From assembly GCA_945876565.1 (NCBI GenBank), contig CAMCOS010000002.1, positions 91,464 to 155,463 on the forward strand: 64,000 bases of DNA, read 5' to 3'. This document shows, piece after piece, positions 1 to 9,106 of this stretch. Positions within the stretch are counted from its first letter, which is position 1; each line of letters starts with the position of its first letter. The notes below the pieces were generated by a model. It was not told the DNA's origin and searched no databases. It worked only from the letters and a program-made list of their open reading frames with translations. This DNA is from Lautropia mirabilis (GTDB lineage Bacteria > Pseudomonadota > Gammaproteobacteria > Burkholderiales > Burkholderiaceae_B). The position numbers and the translations under genes were made by a program.

Positions 1-2
1 TG

Positions 3-284
3 AAGCATTATGACCCGGCCATTTCGGTTGCGTACTCTGGCATGACACAAGACCTCGTCAGTCAGGGCGAAATGCTGCTGTGGCACGCCTATGGTTGCGT
101 GCAGGCGCCCACGCTGATTGTGCATGGCCAGGAGTCTGACCTGCTCTTGACTCAGACGGTTCAAGCGATGCTTGCAGCTAACCCACAGGCGCGTGTGCAC
201 ACAGTCAAGGGTGTGGGTCATGCGCCAACGCTGATGGCCCAAGACCAGATCGATGTGGTTAGCGAATTTTTAACCGGGGATTGA
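3..284 (+). CDS. Alpha/beta hydrolase, C-terminal part (5' end outside window)
   Basis: The window opens inside this gene; 93 codons are visible up to the TGA. The visible part reads as the last third of an alpha/beta-hydrolase fold: a strand with APTLIVHGQESDLL, where the aspartate of the GxESD turn is placed like the acid of the catalytic triad, followed by VKGVGHAPTL, where the histidine sits like the triad base. The nucleophile elbow lies upstream of the window, so the substrate cannot be guessed. The next gene begins one base after its stop codon, which suggests co-transcription and coupling. I read it as an intact hydrolase that is merely cut by the window edge. Confidence 0.75.
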   Translation, partial: KHYDPAISVAYSGMTQDLVSQGEMLLWHAYGCVQAPTLIVHGQESDLLLTQTVQAMLAANPQARVHTVKGVGHAPTLMAQDQIDVVSEFLTGD

Positions 285-285
285 T

Positions 286-1143
286 TTGAAGGCGTTTTTA
301 AATGCGGATTTGCATTGCCACTCGCGACAGTCCGATGGTGTCTTGACCCCGAGCGAGCTGGCTAGCCGTGCGTTTGCTGGTCAGGTGGATCTTTGGGCGC
401 TGACTGACCACGATGATGTGTCTGGCATTGGGCAGGCGCGCGAGGCTGCGCAATCACTCGGCATGGCATTTGTGGCTGGCGTGGAGATTTCTGTTACTTG
501 GGCAAATCGAACCGTCCATATTGTGGGTCTGGGTATCGATGAAAACGACCCAACGCTGACCGCTGGCTTAGAGCAATTGCGTTGCGAGCGTGATGCGCGT
601 GCCTTGCTCATTGCCCAGAAGTTGGCTGACGCGGGGTGTGAGGGTGCACATGCTGGGGCGCTTCAATATGTACAAAATCCATCTCTGGTCAGCCGAACGC
701 ATTTTGCTCGACACTTGCTAAACGGTGGTCATGTTAACTCGATGCAGGGTGCGTTTGATCGTTATCTGGGCGAGCAGGGGGTGGCCTATGTGCCCACGCA
801 GTGGGCAAAGTTAGAGCAGGCTATCCAGTGGATTTTGGCGGCCGGCGGTGTGGCTGTGATCGCGCACCCGGCGCGCTATCGGCTCAGCGAACTGGAGCTT
901 GATGCACTGTTTACCGATTTTCGATCGCTTGGTGGACAAGCCATTGAAGTACACACGGGCAGCCATCGGCCGCATGAGAACGTGCAATACGCGCAAGTGG
1001 CTCGCCAGTACGGCTTTCTGGCTTCGTGTGGGTCAGACTTTCACAGCCCACAGGAAAGTCGTTATGACCTAGGCAGCGTACCTGCCTTGCCAGCCGACCT
1101 AACACCAGTTTGGCAGGCAATCGCGCTGAACGATATTGCTTGA
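286..1143 (+). CDS. PHP-domain phosphoesterase (RNase AM / nucleoside bisphosphate phosphatase type)
   Basis: A 285-residue protein of the PHP metal-dependent phosphoesterase superfamily, of the YciV/TrpH type. Metal ligands are visible in the expected order: HCH at residues 10-12, D17, LTDHDD around 40-44, E67 in GVEIS, then AVIAHPARY, EVHTGSH and CGSDFHSP. Known members remove the 3' phosphate from 3',5'-nucleoside bisphosphates or trim 5' ends of small RNAs exonucleolytically; either role fits. The start is TTG, chosen because a GGGGA ribosome-binding site lies five bases upstream and the Met-Lys-Ala-Phe-Leu lead goes straight into the first strand. It follows the hydrolase by one base and its stop overlaps the greB start (TGATG), so the three genes look like one transcript. 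Exact substrate is inference. Confidence 0.85.
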   Translation: MKAFLNADLHCHSRQSDGVLTPSELASRAFAGQVDLWALTDHDDVSGIGQAREAAQSLGMAFVAGVEISVTWANRTVHIVGLGIDENDPTLTAGLEQLRCERDARALLIAQKLADAGCEGAHAGALQYVQNPSLVSRTHFARHLLNGGHVNSMQGAFDRYLGEQGVAYVPTQWAKLEQAIQWILAAGGVAVIAHPARYRLSELELDALFTDFRSLGGQAIEVHTGSHRPHENVQYAQVARQYGFLASCGSDFHSPQESRYDLGSVPALPADLTPVWQAIALNDIA

Positions 1144-1640
1144 TGACTGAACCAACACAAGCACCCATCAAGAACTACCTGACGCGCAAAGGCTACGAGC
1201 GATTGCGTGCTGAGCTAGTACAGTTAATGAATGTCGAACGGCCCGAGGTCGTGCAGACGGTGTCCTGGGCCGCTTCGAATGGTGATCGCTCTGAGAATGG
1301 TGACTACATCTACGGCAAGAAGCGATTGCGAGAAATCGATCGCCGAATTCGCTTTCTGACCAAACGACTGGAGATCGCTCATGTGGTTGATACGGGCGAT
1401 CAAGTCGGGCTTGATCAAGTATTTTTTGGGGCCACGGTCAGTTACAGCGACCGAGAAGGCGAACTGATCACAGTGACGATTGTGGGTGTCGATGAGGCTG
1501 ACCCATTGAAAGGTCACATCAGCTGGATATCACCAGTGGCCAAAGCCTTGATTAAGGCGCGCGAGGGCGACGAGGTAAGGCTTCAGACACCGGATGGGCC
1601 GCAGATATTACTCGTTGAGTCAGTTCGCTATGATGGCTAG
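1143..1640 (+). CDS. greB: Transcription elongation factor GreB
   Basis: A 165-residue Gre factor. It enters the RNA polymerase secondary channel and stimulates cleavage of backtracked RNA. The N-terminal coiled coil ends with the acidic tip in SNGDRSENGDYIYGK (around residues 47-61), and the basic stretch KKRLREIDRRIRFLTKRLE is the GreB signature that separates it from GreA. The C-terminal FKBP-like domain (GATVSYSDREGE ... SPVAKALIKAREGDEV) is complete. I start at the ATG overlapping the upstream stop codon; an upstream in-frame start would add eleven residues with no Gre resemblance. Its last four bases overlap the 3' end of the convergent epimerase-like gene. Confidence 0.95.
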   Translation: MTEPTQAPIKNYLTRKGYERLRAELVQLMNVERPEVVQTVSWAASNGDRSENGDYIYGKKRLREIDRRIRFLTKRLEIAHVVDTGDQVGLDQVFFGATVSYSDREGELITVTIVGVDEADPLKGHISWISPVAKALIKAREGDEVRLQTPDGPQILLVESVRYDG

Positions 1641-2521
1641 CTTGACTGGCTCTTGATGATGGCTTGATAGCCTTCGATGCAGTCCGGCCATTTAAGCTCA
1701 AACCCGCTAGACAATAACCTTAGATTGGATAGCCTTTTTTTGCCCATCATCGGTGACGGATTGCCGATTGGAGGAGCAGGCGCGCCAAGTGTTTGGGCAA
1801 GCTTGCTGTAGAGTTCTCTGAGCGGCAAGGGGTGGCTGTCTGTGCCGATAAAGATCCCTTGTTGATCTGCGTCGAAGAGATGCAGGATTGCACGCGCGGC
1901 ATCCTCAATATGAATGCGATTGGCGACATAGTCCTCGCAGTCTGGAACGGTAGCAGTGCCTTGACGGATTGAGGCAAGCAGGCTTTGTTTACTTGGGCCA
2001 TAAACACCCGATAATCTCAGAACCAAGGCGCCGGGCCAGTTTGCCATCAGCCAGTTTTCAGCCTCCAGCAAAATTTGCCCATTGAATTTGCCAGGTAGAG
2101 TTGGGCTTGACTCGTCAAATACACCTTGGCCCTGACTATCGTAGACCGCAGTCGAGGAGACAAACAGAAGTTTTGGTGGCTGGCTTGGACATTCGGGTGA
2201 ACCGACGTGGCAGGCTTTGAAGGCCCGCACCAAGTTTTGCAGGCCATACAAGTAGGTGGCGCGATAAGCGGCTTCAGTTCTTTCGCTCGGCGCGGCACAG
2301 TACACAACATGTGTCACCCGATGGATTTGATCTGCCATCATCTCCAGAGACTCTGGACTAGCGAGGTTTGCTTCTATCCAAGTGACGTTTGACTGTGGCT
2401 TATCGTGAGGCGGGTGACGCCGCAGCGCCAGAATCGGCATGGTTTGCCAACCACGGGTTTGCTGACAAGTTTGTGCCAGTGTTTGTCCAAGGTCACCATA
2501 TCCGGCAATCAGCAAAGTCAC
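1637..2521 (-). CDS. NAD(P)-binding epimerase/SDR-like protein (YeeZ type)
   Basis: A 294-residue Rossmann-fold protein. The N-terminal glycine motif GYGDLG (residues 7-12) and VSSTAVYDSQG around the middle are typical of extended short-chain dehydrogenases of the NAD-dependent epimerase/dehydratase group. The usual YxxxK catalytic pair is not where expected: the stretch after the VYD motif reads FNGQILLEAE, as in the YeeZ subgroup, so it may be a non-classical enzyme or only a cofactor binder. Substrate unknown. It overlaps the upstream methyltransferase gene by four bases (ATGA type) and greB by four bases at the 3' ends. Confidence 0.75.
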   Translation of the reverse strand: MTLLIAGYGDLGQTLAQTCQQTRGWQTMPILALRRHPPHDKPQSNVTWIEANLASPESLEMMADQIHRVTHVVYCAAPSERTEAAYRATYLYGLQNLVRAFKACHVGSPECPSQPPKLLFVSSTAVYDSQGQGVFDESSPTLPGKFNGQILLEAENWLMANWPGALVLRLSGVYGPSKQSLLASIRQGTATVPDCEDYVANRIHIEDAARAILHLFDADQQGIFIGTDSHPLPLRELYSKLAQTLGAPAPPIGNPSPMMGKKRLSNLRLLSSGFELKWPDCIEGYQAIIKSQSS

Positions 2522-3372
2522 GATACCGTCTCTTTGGTTGTTTCAAACTCGCTTGGCACAAAAAAACGTTCGCCTAGTGCTGGTAAGCCAATGCGGGCTA
2601 GCATTTGTTGCAACTTCTCTGCAGGTTTACGTTGTGGTTTTCCCTTGCGTTTGGCAATGATGAGCTCGTTTTTCATGGCGTGCTCCCAACCGACTAGCTC
2701 GGTGACGGTGACTTGATAGCCAAACGCTTCAAGCTGCAGGCATCGCAGGGTGTTGGTCAAATGACTGCCAAATTCGCGCGTGTGTATGGGTCGCCGCCAC
2801 AGCTCGGACAAGGGATCGTCATCATAGGGACGTTTATTTTGACGCAAAGCCGCTGCCACCTCGGCTTGACAACAAGGTACCACCACGATGTGGTCTGCTC
2901 GTTTGGCTAAGCCAAAGGCGATGGCGTCATCGGTGGCGGTATCACAGGCGTGCAATGCGGTTACCATCTCGATGCGCTCAGGCAAGTCGCCACTGGTGAT
3001 GGCCTCTTTTGCGCTCAGTGCCAGAAACCGCATCTGGCTAAATTCAGTCTTTTTAGCCAGTTCCTGCGCCTTGTCAACGAGATCCTGACGCCGTTCGATG
3101 CCAATCAACGAGGCGTGCGGTGCGTTGGCTTTTAAATACAGGTCCACCAGCATGAAGCCGAGGTAGGACTTGCCTGCCCCATGGTCCACAATGATGAACG
3201 CTGGCTTGCTTTGCTGGAGTTCTTCAAGCAGTGGCTTAATGAACTGAAACAAGTGATTGACTTGCTTGAGCTTGCGACGGCTGTCCTGATTCAGTTTGCC
3301 ATCGCGCGTCAGTATGTGAAGTGCCTTAAGCAACTCTTCTGATTGGCTTGGCAAAATATCTTGAGTGTTCAT
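2518..3372 (-). CDS. SAM-dependent methyltransferase, Methyltransf_32-like
   Basis: A 284-residue protein with a class I methyltransferase core. The SAM-binding loop reads DHGAGKSYLGFML (residues 63-75), followed by GIERRQDLVDKA where the acidic residue would bind ribose. LHACDTATDDAI (140-151) and VVPCCQAE (164-171), with its paired cysteines, are hallmarks of the family that includes eukaryotic METTL25/RRNAD1-like proteins and many uncharacterised bacterial ones. The family has mostly been linked to RNA or ribosomal-protein methylation, but the target here is unknown. It is first in a two-gene unit with the epimerase-like gene, overlapping its start by four bases. Confidence 0.75.
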   Translation of the reverse strand: MNTQDILPSQSEELLKALHILTRDGKLNQDSRRKLKQVNHLFQFIKPLLEELQQSKPAFIIVDHGAGKSYLGFMLVDLYLKANAPHASLIGIERRQDLVDKAQELAKKTEFSQMRFLALSAKEAITSGDLPERIEMVTALHACDTATDDAIAFGLAKRADHIVVVPCCQAEVAAALRQNKRPYDDDPLSELWRRPIHTREFGSHLTNTLRCLQLEAFGYQVTVTELVGWEHAMKNELIIAKRKGKPQRKPAEKLQQMLARIGLPALGERFFVPSEFETTKETVS

Positions 3373-3396
3373 GAACGCAATTGTAGTGTGACCAAC

Positions 3397-3999
3397 CTAA
3401 AAGCCGGGCGGCAACGACAGGCGTTCAGTCTTAGCGGGGTAGATACGCCAGGGGGTTTGGACGTCGCCAGTCAGTTCAAGCCACACACCATCACCGCTAT
3501 TGACCCAGGTGTCAGCAATTGCACTAACCACCATTTGATGGCTGCTCATCACGTAAGGTCCACCCTCGGGGTCAAGGTTTTTTAAAAAAGCTCGAAGCGC
3601 TTCTATTTGTGCTGGGCCTGCGGCCCGGTTTTGAAAGAAAGAATTCAAGGCCACCAGTGGCTTGACCTCACCCACGTTCATGAGCTCTGCGGTCTCGAAC
3701 GATCGGCACCATTGGCTTGACCAAACGTTTGTTGGCAAGATGCCAAGCTCGGTAAGTTGACGTCCAATGTCGCGCGCCTGTTGGCGCCCTTGGTCATTGA
3801 GGTTGCGCTGCGTTGAACAATCGTTTACATCAAAATTTGCAGGATCTCCGCCGCCTGGTGCATAGGCATGACGCAGCAACAGTACCAGCGATCGCGTATC
3901 GCTGTCGGCGTACGCCACGGGCCACACACAAACCGCCATCATGGTGGCAAGCGCCGACGCGATTAGACGCCGACGAATGAGGTTGAATTCAAGGGCCAT
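3397..3999 (-). CDS. Exported histidine phosphatase family protein
   Basis: A 200-residue protein with a signal peptide (basic NLIRRR, then a hydrophobic core, probable cleavage after AYA near residue 31) followed by a histidine-phosphatase domain. The catalytic motif reads RHA (R43-H44-A45) rather than the more common RHG, preceded by a run of leucines; the second histidine appears in SSHQMVVSAI. The DLNDQGRQQA-like helix (here RNLNDQGRQQA) is also canonical. It is probably periplasmic; substrates could be phosphosugars or other phosphate esters, which cannot be told from sequence. It sits alone on the minus strand, 24 bases from the methyltransferase gene. Confidence 0.85.
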   Translation of the reverse strand: MALEFNLIRRRLIASALATMMAVCVWPVAYADSDTRSLVLLLRHAYAPGGGDPANFDVNDCSTQRNLNDQGRQQARDIGRQLTELGILPTNVWSSQWCRSFETAELMNVGEVKPLVALNSFFQNRAAGPAQIEALRAFLKNLDPEGGPYVMSSHQMVVSAIADTWVNSGDGVWLELTGDVQTPWRIYPAKTERLSLPPGF

Positions 4000-4146
4000 C
4001 GCAATTCAAATACCGTTTGTGCGTTTCGATAAGATGGGTGAGCTAAAACTTAAGACCACGATAACCCATGGTCTCGCAGTTGATGTCAGCCGTTACACTA
4101 GCGACTCGGGTATCTAGGATGACGATGGGTCTGGCGGGAGGGTGGT

Positions 4147-4992
4147 ATGTCCGATGTGATTGCGCTGGTGTTTGACTTTGACGATACGTTAGCGCCTGAC
4201 AGCACCTCAGGATTTCTTGACTATATTGGCGTGGATACGGCCAATTTCTGGTCAAATCGGGTCGATCCGCTGCTGGCCAGTGGCTGGGACCCTGTACCAG
4301 CGTATTTGTACGCCATGATTGAGCTCTCGCGAAATGGACAGCACGGCGTCATGACTAAAGAGCTGCTGTCGAACTGGGGTAAGACGCTGCCCTTGCATTC
4401 AGGTGTTGAGAGCTTGTTTGGCCGCTTGCGCCAGCAAGTTCGAGAAGTGCAACCTCAAGTGCAACTTGAGTTCTATCTGATTTCTAGCGGCATCGGGGAT
4501 GTGGTGCGTCACACCCGCATTGCGCACGAATTTACCCAGATTTGGGCGTCTGAATTTGTCTACGGTGAGGACGGGGGGATCAGTTTTCCCAAGCGCATCG
4601 TGAGCTTCACCGACAAAACTCGATATTTGTTTCATATCCAAAAGGGCATTATCGGGTCTGCATTTGAAAGTCAGCCATTCGAGGTCAACCGCAAAGTTCC
4701 CGAAGATCGCCTGCGTGTGCCGTTTGATCAGATGGTGTTTGTTGGCGATGGCTACACCGACATACCGTGCTTTTCTTTGGTTAGACAAGCCGGTGGTATT
4801 GCTTTTGGTGTGTGGGATCCAAAGCACCGTGACAAACGCAGCCGTGCCTGGGGCTTTATTGAAGATGGTCGAGTCAACAATTTGAATCAAGCTCGCTATG
4901 ATGAAAGCGCTGAGTTGTATCAGTGGCTAGAGGAAGCGGTAATTAGTCTAGCCAAACGCATTGCCGTTAAGGCGCGGATGTATCGTGGGTGA
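4147..4992 (+). CDS. HAD-family hydrolase
   Basis: A 281-residue haloacid dehalogenase-superfamily protein. Motif I is VFDFDDTLAPD with nucleophile D10 and general acid D12; motif II is around FYLISSG; motif IV is VFVGDGYTDIPCF. The insertion of about 100 residues after motif I resembles the phosphoserine-phosphatase-like C1 cap group. A good ribosome-binding site (GGGAGGG) precedes the ATG. The stop lies inside the start of tadA, so the two are probably co-translated. Substrate unknown; phosphatase activity is inferred from the superfamily. Confidence 0.85.
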   Translation: MSDVIALVFDFDDTLAPDSTSGFLDYIGVDTANFWSNRVDPLLASGWDPVPAYLYAMIELSRNGQHGVMTKELLSNWGKTLPLHSGVESLFGRLRQQVREVQPQVQLEFYLISSGIGDVVRHTRIAHEFTQIWASEFVYGEDGGISFPKRIVSFTDKTRYLFHIQKGIIGSAFESQPFEVNRKVPEDRLRVPFDQMVFVGDGYTDIPCFSLVRQAGGIAFGVWDPKHRDKRSRAWGFIEDGRVNNLNQARYDESAELYQWLEEAVISLAKRIAVKARMYRG

Positions 4993-5482
4993 TGAGCACT
5001 TCATGGTGCTTGCGCTCGAACAGGCGCAACGTGCTCAGGCCAGCGGCGAAGTGCCAGTTGGCGCGGTGCTGGTCGATGGTCATGGTCAGGTACTAGGCCT
5101 TGGTGCCAATGCGGTGATTGGGCATTCGGACCCCACCGCGCATGCGGAAATCCTGGCGCTGCGTGAGGCAGCCAAACAAGTAGGTAATTATCGACTAGTA
5201 GACACAACGCTTTATGTGACGCTTGAGCCCTGTGCGATGTGTCTAGGTGCCTTGTTTCATGCCCGTGTTCGTCGCATTGTGTTTGGGGCATATGACCCCA
5301 AAACAGGGGCTTGTGGCTCACGGTTGGACTTAACGGTGCCAGAGCTGATTAATTTTCATGCGCAGGTTCAAGGCGGCGTGATGGCCCAACAGTGCGGTCA
5401 TGTTCTGACCGAGTTTTTTAAACGAAAAAGGCAGGAGAAGAGCCACTTTGGTACCTCAGTCGGCGAGACTTCAGCGAAGTAA
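4985..5482 (+). CDS. tadA: tRNA-specific adenosine deaminase TadA
   Basis: A 165-residue zinc deaminase that converts A34 to inosine in tRNA-Arg(ACG). The zinc and proton-shuttle motif DPTAHAEILALREA and the second zinc motif LEPCAMCLGALFHARVRRIVFGA are intact, and KTGACGS follows as in TadA. I start at a GTG that overlaps the stop of the HAD gene because DEHFMVLALEQAQRA aligns with the conserved N-terminal helix; a downstream ATG at 5003 would remove part of that helix. The gene is followed after 33 bases by ldcA on the same strand. Confidence 0.93.
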   Translation: MGDEHFMVLALEQAQRAQASGEVPVGAVLVDGHGQVLGLGANAVIGHSDPTAHAEILALREAAKQVGNYRLVDTTLYVTLEPCAMCLGALFHARVRRIVFGAYDPKTGACGSRLDLTVPELINFHAQVQGGVMAQQCGHVLTEFFKRKRQEKSHFGTSVGETSAK

Positions 5483-5515
5483 GCGCGCACTCTATTTTTC
5501 TCAGGATTGGAAGTC

Positions 5516-6433
5516 ATGAATCATCATCAGCCACATGCACCGCTGACCAATAACGAAATCTATGTTGTTGCACCTTCTGGCGCATTGAATCGTCCGGAGC
5601 AGCTCACGCTTGCCACTGAGCACCTTAAGAAACTCGGTTTTAAGGTCAAGCTTGATCGGCAAGTCAAATTCGAGCATGAGCGTTTCGCAGGAACGGACAA
5701 GCAGCGGCTTGAGGGCCTCGAGCGGGCTTTGTCGCAGTCCATGGAGATCGTGATGGCCGCGCGTGGCGGTTATGGTTTATCGCGTTTGCTGCCCTTGATC
5801 AATTGGCAGGCTGTGGCAGACAGTGGCAAAGTGTTTGTGGGGCATAGTGATTTCACTGCCTTCAATTTGGCGCTTCTGGCAAAGACGGGGCAGGTCAGTT
5901 ATACCGGTCCGACCATGGTCGCTGATTTTGGCGTCAAGAAACCAAATGAGTTAACCGCGGAGTTATTTGGCGAAGTCATGCGCGGCGAACTCGAGATCTT
6001 AAGTTTTCAGAGCCCGGGTTCAGACGCTTTTGACGGGCGTGGAGTCTTATGGGGCGGCAATCTCGCGATGGTTGTGTCGCTTTTGGGCACGCCGTATTTC
6101 CCAAAGATTAAAGGCGGGATCTTGTTTGTGGAGGATGTCAATGAGCATCCGTATCGAATTGAGCGCATGTTGCTGCAGCTCGCGCACGCCGGTGTGCTCG
6201 CTCGCCAAAAGGCTTTGGTGCTTGGTCACTTCACCGACTACAAACTGTCCGCCCAAGACCGTGGCTACGACCTGCCCTCTGTCATTGACCACATTCGCCA
6301 AACCGTCAAGATCCCAGTGATCACTGGCTTGCCTTACGGGCATACACCCGCGAAGGCAACTTTACCAATTGGGGCCAAGGTGGGCTTGGCCACTGAAGCG
6401 GACATGGCTTATTTAGTTATTCATGAGCACTAA
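5516..6433 (+). CDS. ldcA: LD-carboxypeptidase (muramoyltetrapeptide carboxypeptidase)
   Basis: A 305-residue serine peptidase of family S66 that removes the terminal D-alanine from murein tetrapeptides during cell-wall recycling in the cytoplasm. The catalytic set is visible: nucleophile S111 in GHSDFTAF, E206 in LFVEDVNEHPYRIERM and H276 in GLPYGHTPAKATLPIG. AARGGYGLSRLLP upstream of the serine is also characteristic. No signal peptide is seen. The ATG has GGAAG just upstream. Its last 17 bases overlap the 3' end of the convergent symporter gene. Confidence 0.93.
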   Translation: MNHHQPHAPLTNNEIYVVAPSGALNRPEQLTLATEHLKKLGFKVKLDRQVKFEHERFAGTDKQRLEGLERALSQSMEIVMAARGGYGLSRLLPLINWQAVADSGKVFVGHSDFTAFNLALLAKTGQVSYTGPTMVADFGVKKPNELTAELFGEVMRGELEILSFQSPGSDAFDGRGVLWGGNLAMVVSLLGTPYFPKIKGGILFVEDVNEHPYRIERMLLQLAHAGVLARQKALVLGHFTDYKLSAQDRGYDLPSVIDHIRQTVKIPVITGLPYGHTPAKATLPIGAKVGLATEADMAYLVIHEH

Positions 6434-7745
6434 GCGGTTTAGGCAGCTTTTGATGCACGACGATGCCAGACAGTAGCAACAAGCCAATCAGGTTGGGAAA
6501 TGCCATCAAGCCGTTGAAAACATCAGCAAGCGCCCAAACGAGGTCGAGTGAAACTGTCGTGCCCAGCATGACAAATCCCGTATAGAGCGCCCGGTAAGGT
6601 GTTGCCGCTTTTTCACCAAATAGGTAGGTGGCACATTTCTCGCCGTAATACGACCAGCCAAGGATAGTCGAGTACGCGAAAAAAATCAGCCCAATGGTTA
6701 CTACCCAGCCACCGACACCAGGCAGCAAGGCCTCGAAACTGTTGGATGTCAATGCAGCGCCGGTCACGCCGGCTCGAAATTGGTCAGCCATGACTAAAAC
6801 GATTCCAGTGATCGAGCACACGATGATGGTATCCAGGAAGGTGCCAGTCATGGAGACCAATGCCTGATCTTGTGGTTGATTGGTTTTTGCAGCCGCTGCT
6901 GCGATTGGGGCAGTGCCGATCCCGGCTTCATTGGAAAACACGCCGCGTGCAACGCCATAGCGAATAACGGCACCAATCGCGCCACCTGCCACGGCATCTG
7001 CAGCCCATGCGTCATGCAAAATCAGAGACACGGCGGGCAAGACGAGCTCGTAATTCAAAGCAATGATGATCGTGCCGCCTGCCAGGTACATCAATGCCAT
7101 GGCTGGCACAATCAGCGAAGCGACGCGGGCGATGCCTCGAATGCCACCCAGCAAAACCAGCCCGGTTAATGCGCTCAGGATGATCCCAGTCACCCAGTGA
7201 GACATCCCGAATGTGTTGTACACAGCGTGGGCTACCGAGTTGGACTGCACGGAATTTCCAGTTCCTAGCGCAGCAATCATGCCGCAGACCGCAAACATGA
7301 TGGCCAGGCTTTTTAGCCCCAGTCCATTTTCGAGGTAGTACATGGGGCCGCCAGCCATCTGACCATTTCGATCTTTAACCCGAAAATACACGGCGAGGTA
7401 GGCTTCAGCGTACTTCGTGGACATGCCAAATAGAGCCGATAACCACATCCAAAAAATCGCACCAGGTCCCCCAAGCACCACAGCGGTAGCAACGCCAGCA
7501 ATGTTGCCCGTACCGATGGTGGCCGCCATCGCGGTCATCAGCGCCTGAAATTGGGAGATGTCACCCGGCGCGTCGCTTTGTCGGTTTCTGGAAAAGGCCA
7601 GGCGCAATGCGCGCGGCAAAGCGCGAAACTGCAGTCCCTTTAAGCGGATGGTGTAGAAAACCCCTGTGCCAACCAACAGCACCAATAAAGCCGGTCCCCA
7701 GACCAAGGCACCCAGCATATTTAACCAAGCAGTGAATTGCTGCAT
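6417..7745 (-). CDS. Sodium:alanine/glycine symporter (AgcS family)
   Basis: A 442-residue integral membrane protein of the alanine-or-glycine:cation symporter family, which imports small amino acids with Na+. Family marks include GTGNIAGVATAVVLGGPGAIFWMW near the first third, KYAEAYLAVYFR, GGPMYYLENGL, and NEAGIGTAPIAAAAAKTNQP in the second half. About ten to eleven hydrophobic segments can be counted. The start is placed at an ATG with AGGAGA nine bases upstream; a longer reading frame upstream has no membrane-protein character. I examined the leader for a glycine riboswitch and did not find the conserved cores. Substrate (Ala versus Gly) is not resolvable. Confidence 0.92.
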   Translation of the reverse strand: MQQFTAWLNMLGALVWGPALLVLLVGTGVFYTIRLKGLQFRALPRALRLAFSRNRQSDAPGDISQFQALMTAMAATIGTGNIAGVATAVVLGGPGAIFWMWLSALFGMSTKYAEAYLAVYFRVKDRNGQMAGGPMYYLENGLGLKSLAIMFAVCGMIAALGTGNSVQSNSVAHAVYNTFGMSHWVTGIILSALTGLVLLGGIRGIARVASLIVPAMALMYLAGGTIIIALNYELVLPAVSLILHDAWAADAVAGGAIGAVIRYGVARGVFSNEAGIGTAPIAAAAAKTNQPQDQALVSMTGTFLDTIIVCSITGIVLVMADQFRAGVTGAALTSNSFEALLPGVGGWVVTIGLIFFAYSTILGWSYYGEKCATYLFGEKAATPYRALYTGFVMLGTTVSLDLVWALADVFNGLMAFPNLIGLLLLSGIVVHQKLPKPLSAHE

Positions 7746-7996
7746 CAATGTCTCTCCTATGTGTTTTGCGTTGCTTGTCCAGACGACCTGACAAGTGCCG
7801 CGATCATAGGAAGGCGTGTGCATGAGCTGCGTCGCTTTAAGGCGACAATTCATCGCCAGTGAAAGCTTTCAAGATGTAACCGAAGCCTTTTAATTTGAGG
7901 CGAATTGTGGTAGGAAAAGGTTGTGTGATTTTGGCAAATGTGTTTCACCAGTCTTGCGCGCTAGTCACCATTTCGCTTGCTTAATCTCACAACGCT

Positions 7997-8002
7997 TACA
8001 AT
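7997..8002 (+). promoter_or_regulatory. Possible -10 element directly before tsaD
   Basis: TACAAT lies only six bases before the tsaD ATG. The -35 region is poor (TTGCTT at a too-short 14-base spacing). If this box is used, transcription would begin at or within a base or two of the start codon. No Shine-Dalgarno sequence is apparent before this ATG, which fits a leaderless or very short-leader message. The rest of the 263-base gap 7746-8008 contains the symporter ribosome-binding site and no other structure I could recognise. Confidence 0.35.
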
Positions 8003-8008
8003 CGAGCT

Positions 8009-9106
8009 ATGGTTATTCTCGGATTTGAAAGCTCTTGTGATGAGACTGGTGTGGCGCTCGTATGTACTGAGCGTGGCGTGCTTGCGCAGGCGTTGCACAC
8101 GCAGGCCGCCATGCATCAAGCCTACGGCGGCGTGGTGCCTGAATTGGCCTCTCGCGATCACATTCGGCGTGTGATTCCATTGACTCGTCAGGCGCTTGGC
8201 GATGCCAAGATGGATCTGGGTGAGGTTGATGCAATTGCCTACACAGCTGGTCCCGGTCTGGCAGGTGCTTTGTTGGTGGGTGCGGGCACGGCTCAAGCGC
8301 TGGCATGGTCTTTGGGTAAGCCTGCGATTCCAATCCATCATCTTGAGGGCCATTTGCTGTCGCCGCGTCTGGCTGATCCTCGCCCTGAGTTTCCGTTTGT
8401 CGCACTGCTGGTCTCCGGTGGCCACACCCAGCTTATGCGAGTTGACGCCGTTGGGGACTATGAGTTGCTTGGCGAAACGCTAGATGATGCTGCCGGTGAG
8501 GCGTTTGATAAGACGGCCAAACTGCTTGGCTTGGGTTACCCCGGTGGGCCTCAGTTGGCTGCGTTGGCTCGCTCAGGCGATGAAACCCGCTTTGAGCTAC
8601 CGCGCCCTTTGATTCATCGGTCCGGGTTCGATTTCAGTTTTAGCGGTTTGAAGACGGCCGTGCTCAATCAAGTTCGCAAAACCTGCAAAGCGGGTGGGGG
8701 CGATCAAGCCGATGCAAGCATGCTCGATGATCAGACTCGCGCTGATTTGGCAGCGGCCACAGAGGCAGCCATTATCGACATTTTGGTTGCCAAATCGTTA
8801 GCGACCTTAGATGCAACGGGTATGCGCCGCTTGGTGGTTGCCGGTGGCGTGGGCGCCAATCGCAGATTGCGGCAACAGCTACTGGCTGCCTGTGAATCAA
8901 GGGGTGCGAATGTGTACTTCCCGCCCGTTGAGCTTTGCACCGATAACGGCGCAATGATCGCCTATGCCGCTGCAGAACGGGTTAACGCTGGTCTGTGTGA
9001 CTTGGCAGCATCACAATCTCACTCGTTTACGGTTAGGCCTCGTTGGCCGCTGGCCGAGCTTGGGGCGAACACGTCAAGTGACCTGGGTCTTGATTCAATT
9101 TCGTGA
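8009..9106 (+). CDS. tsaD: tRNA N6-threonylcarbamoyladenosine transferase TsaD
   Basis: A 365-residue ASKHA-fold enzyme that transfers the threonylcarbamoyl group to A37 of ANN-decoding tRNAs together with TsaB and TsaE. It opens with [12 protein letters not shown], has the metal-binding HLEGH motif (H111, H115), [31 protein letters not shown] and the C-terminal [13 protein letters not shown] and CTDNGAMIA nucleotide/metal motifs. It is somewhat longer than the ~340-residue norm because of insertions around GGGDQADAS and at the C-terminus. Its 3' end overlaps plsY by twelve bases, tail to tail. Confidence 0.97.
   Translation: MVILGFESSCDETGVALVCTERGVLAQALHTQAAMHQAYGGVVPELASRDHIRRVIPLTRQALGDAKMDLGEVDAIAYTAGPGLAGALLVGAGTAQALAWSLGKPAIPIHHLEGHLLSPRLADPRPEFPFVALLVSGGHTQLMRVDAVGDYELLGETLDDAAGEAFDKTAKLLGLGYPGGPQLAALARSGDETRFELPRPLIHRSGFDFSFSGLKTAVLNQVRKTCKAGGGDQADASMLDDQTRADLAAATEAAIIDILVAKSLATLDATGMRRLVVAGGVGANRRLRQQLLAACESRGANVYFPPVELCTDNGAMIAYAAAERVNAGLCDLAASQSHSFTVRPRWPLAELGANTSSDLGLDSIS

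Noticed and set aside
4399..4890. 163-codon frame antisense to the HAD hydrolase gene
   Set aside because: Codon-mirror of a gene with clear HAD motifs; no start signal or domain.
7746..8008. Possible glycine riboswitch before the AgcS symporter
   Set aside because: Such riboswitches often precede this family, but the conserved core sequences were not found on the minus strand in this gap.
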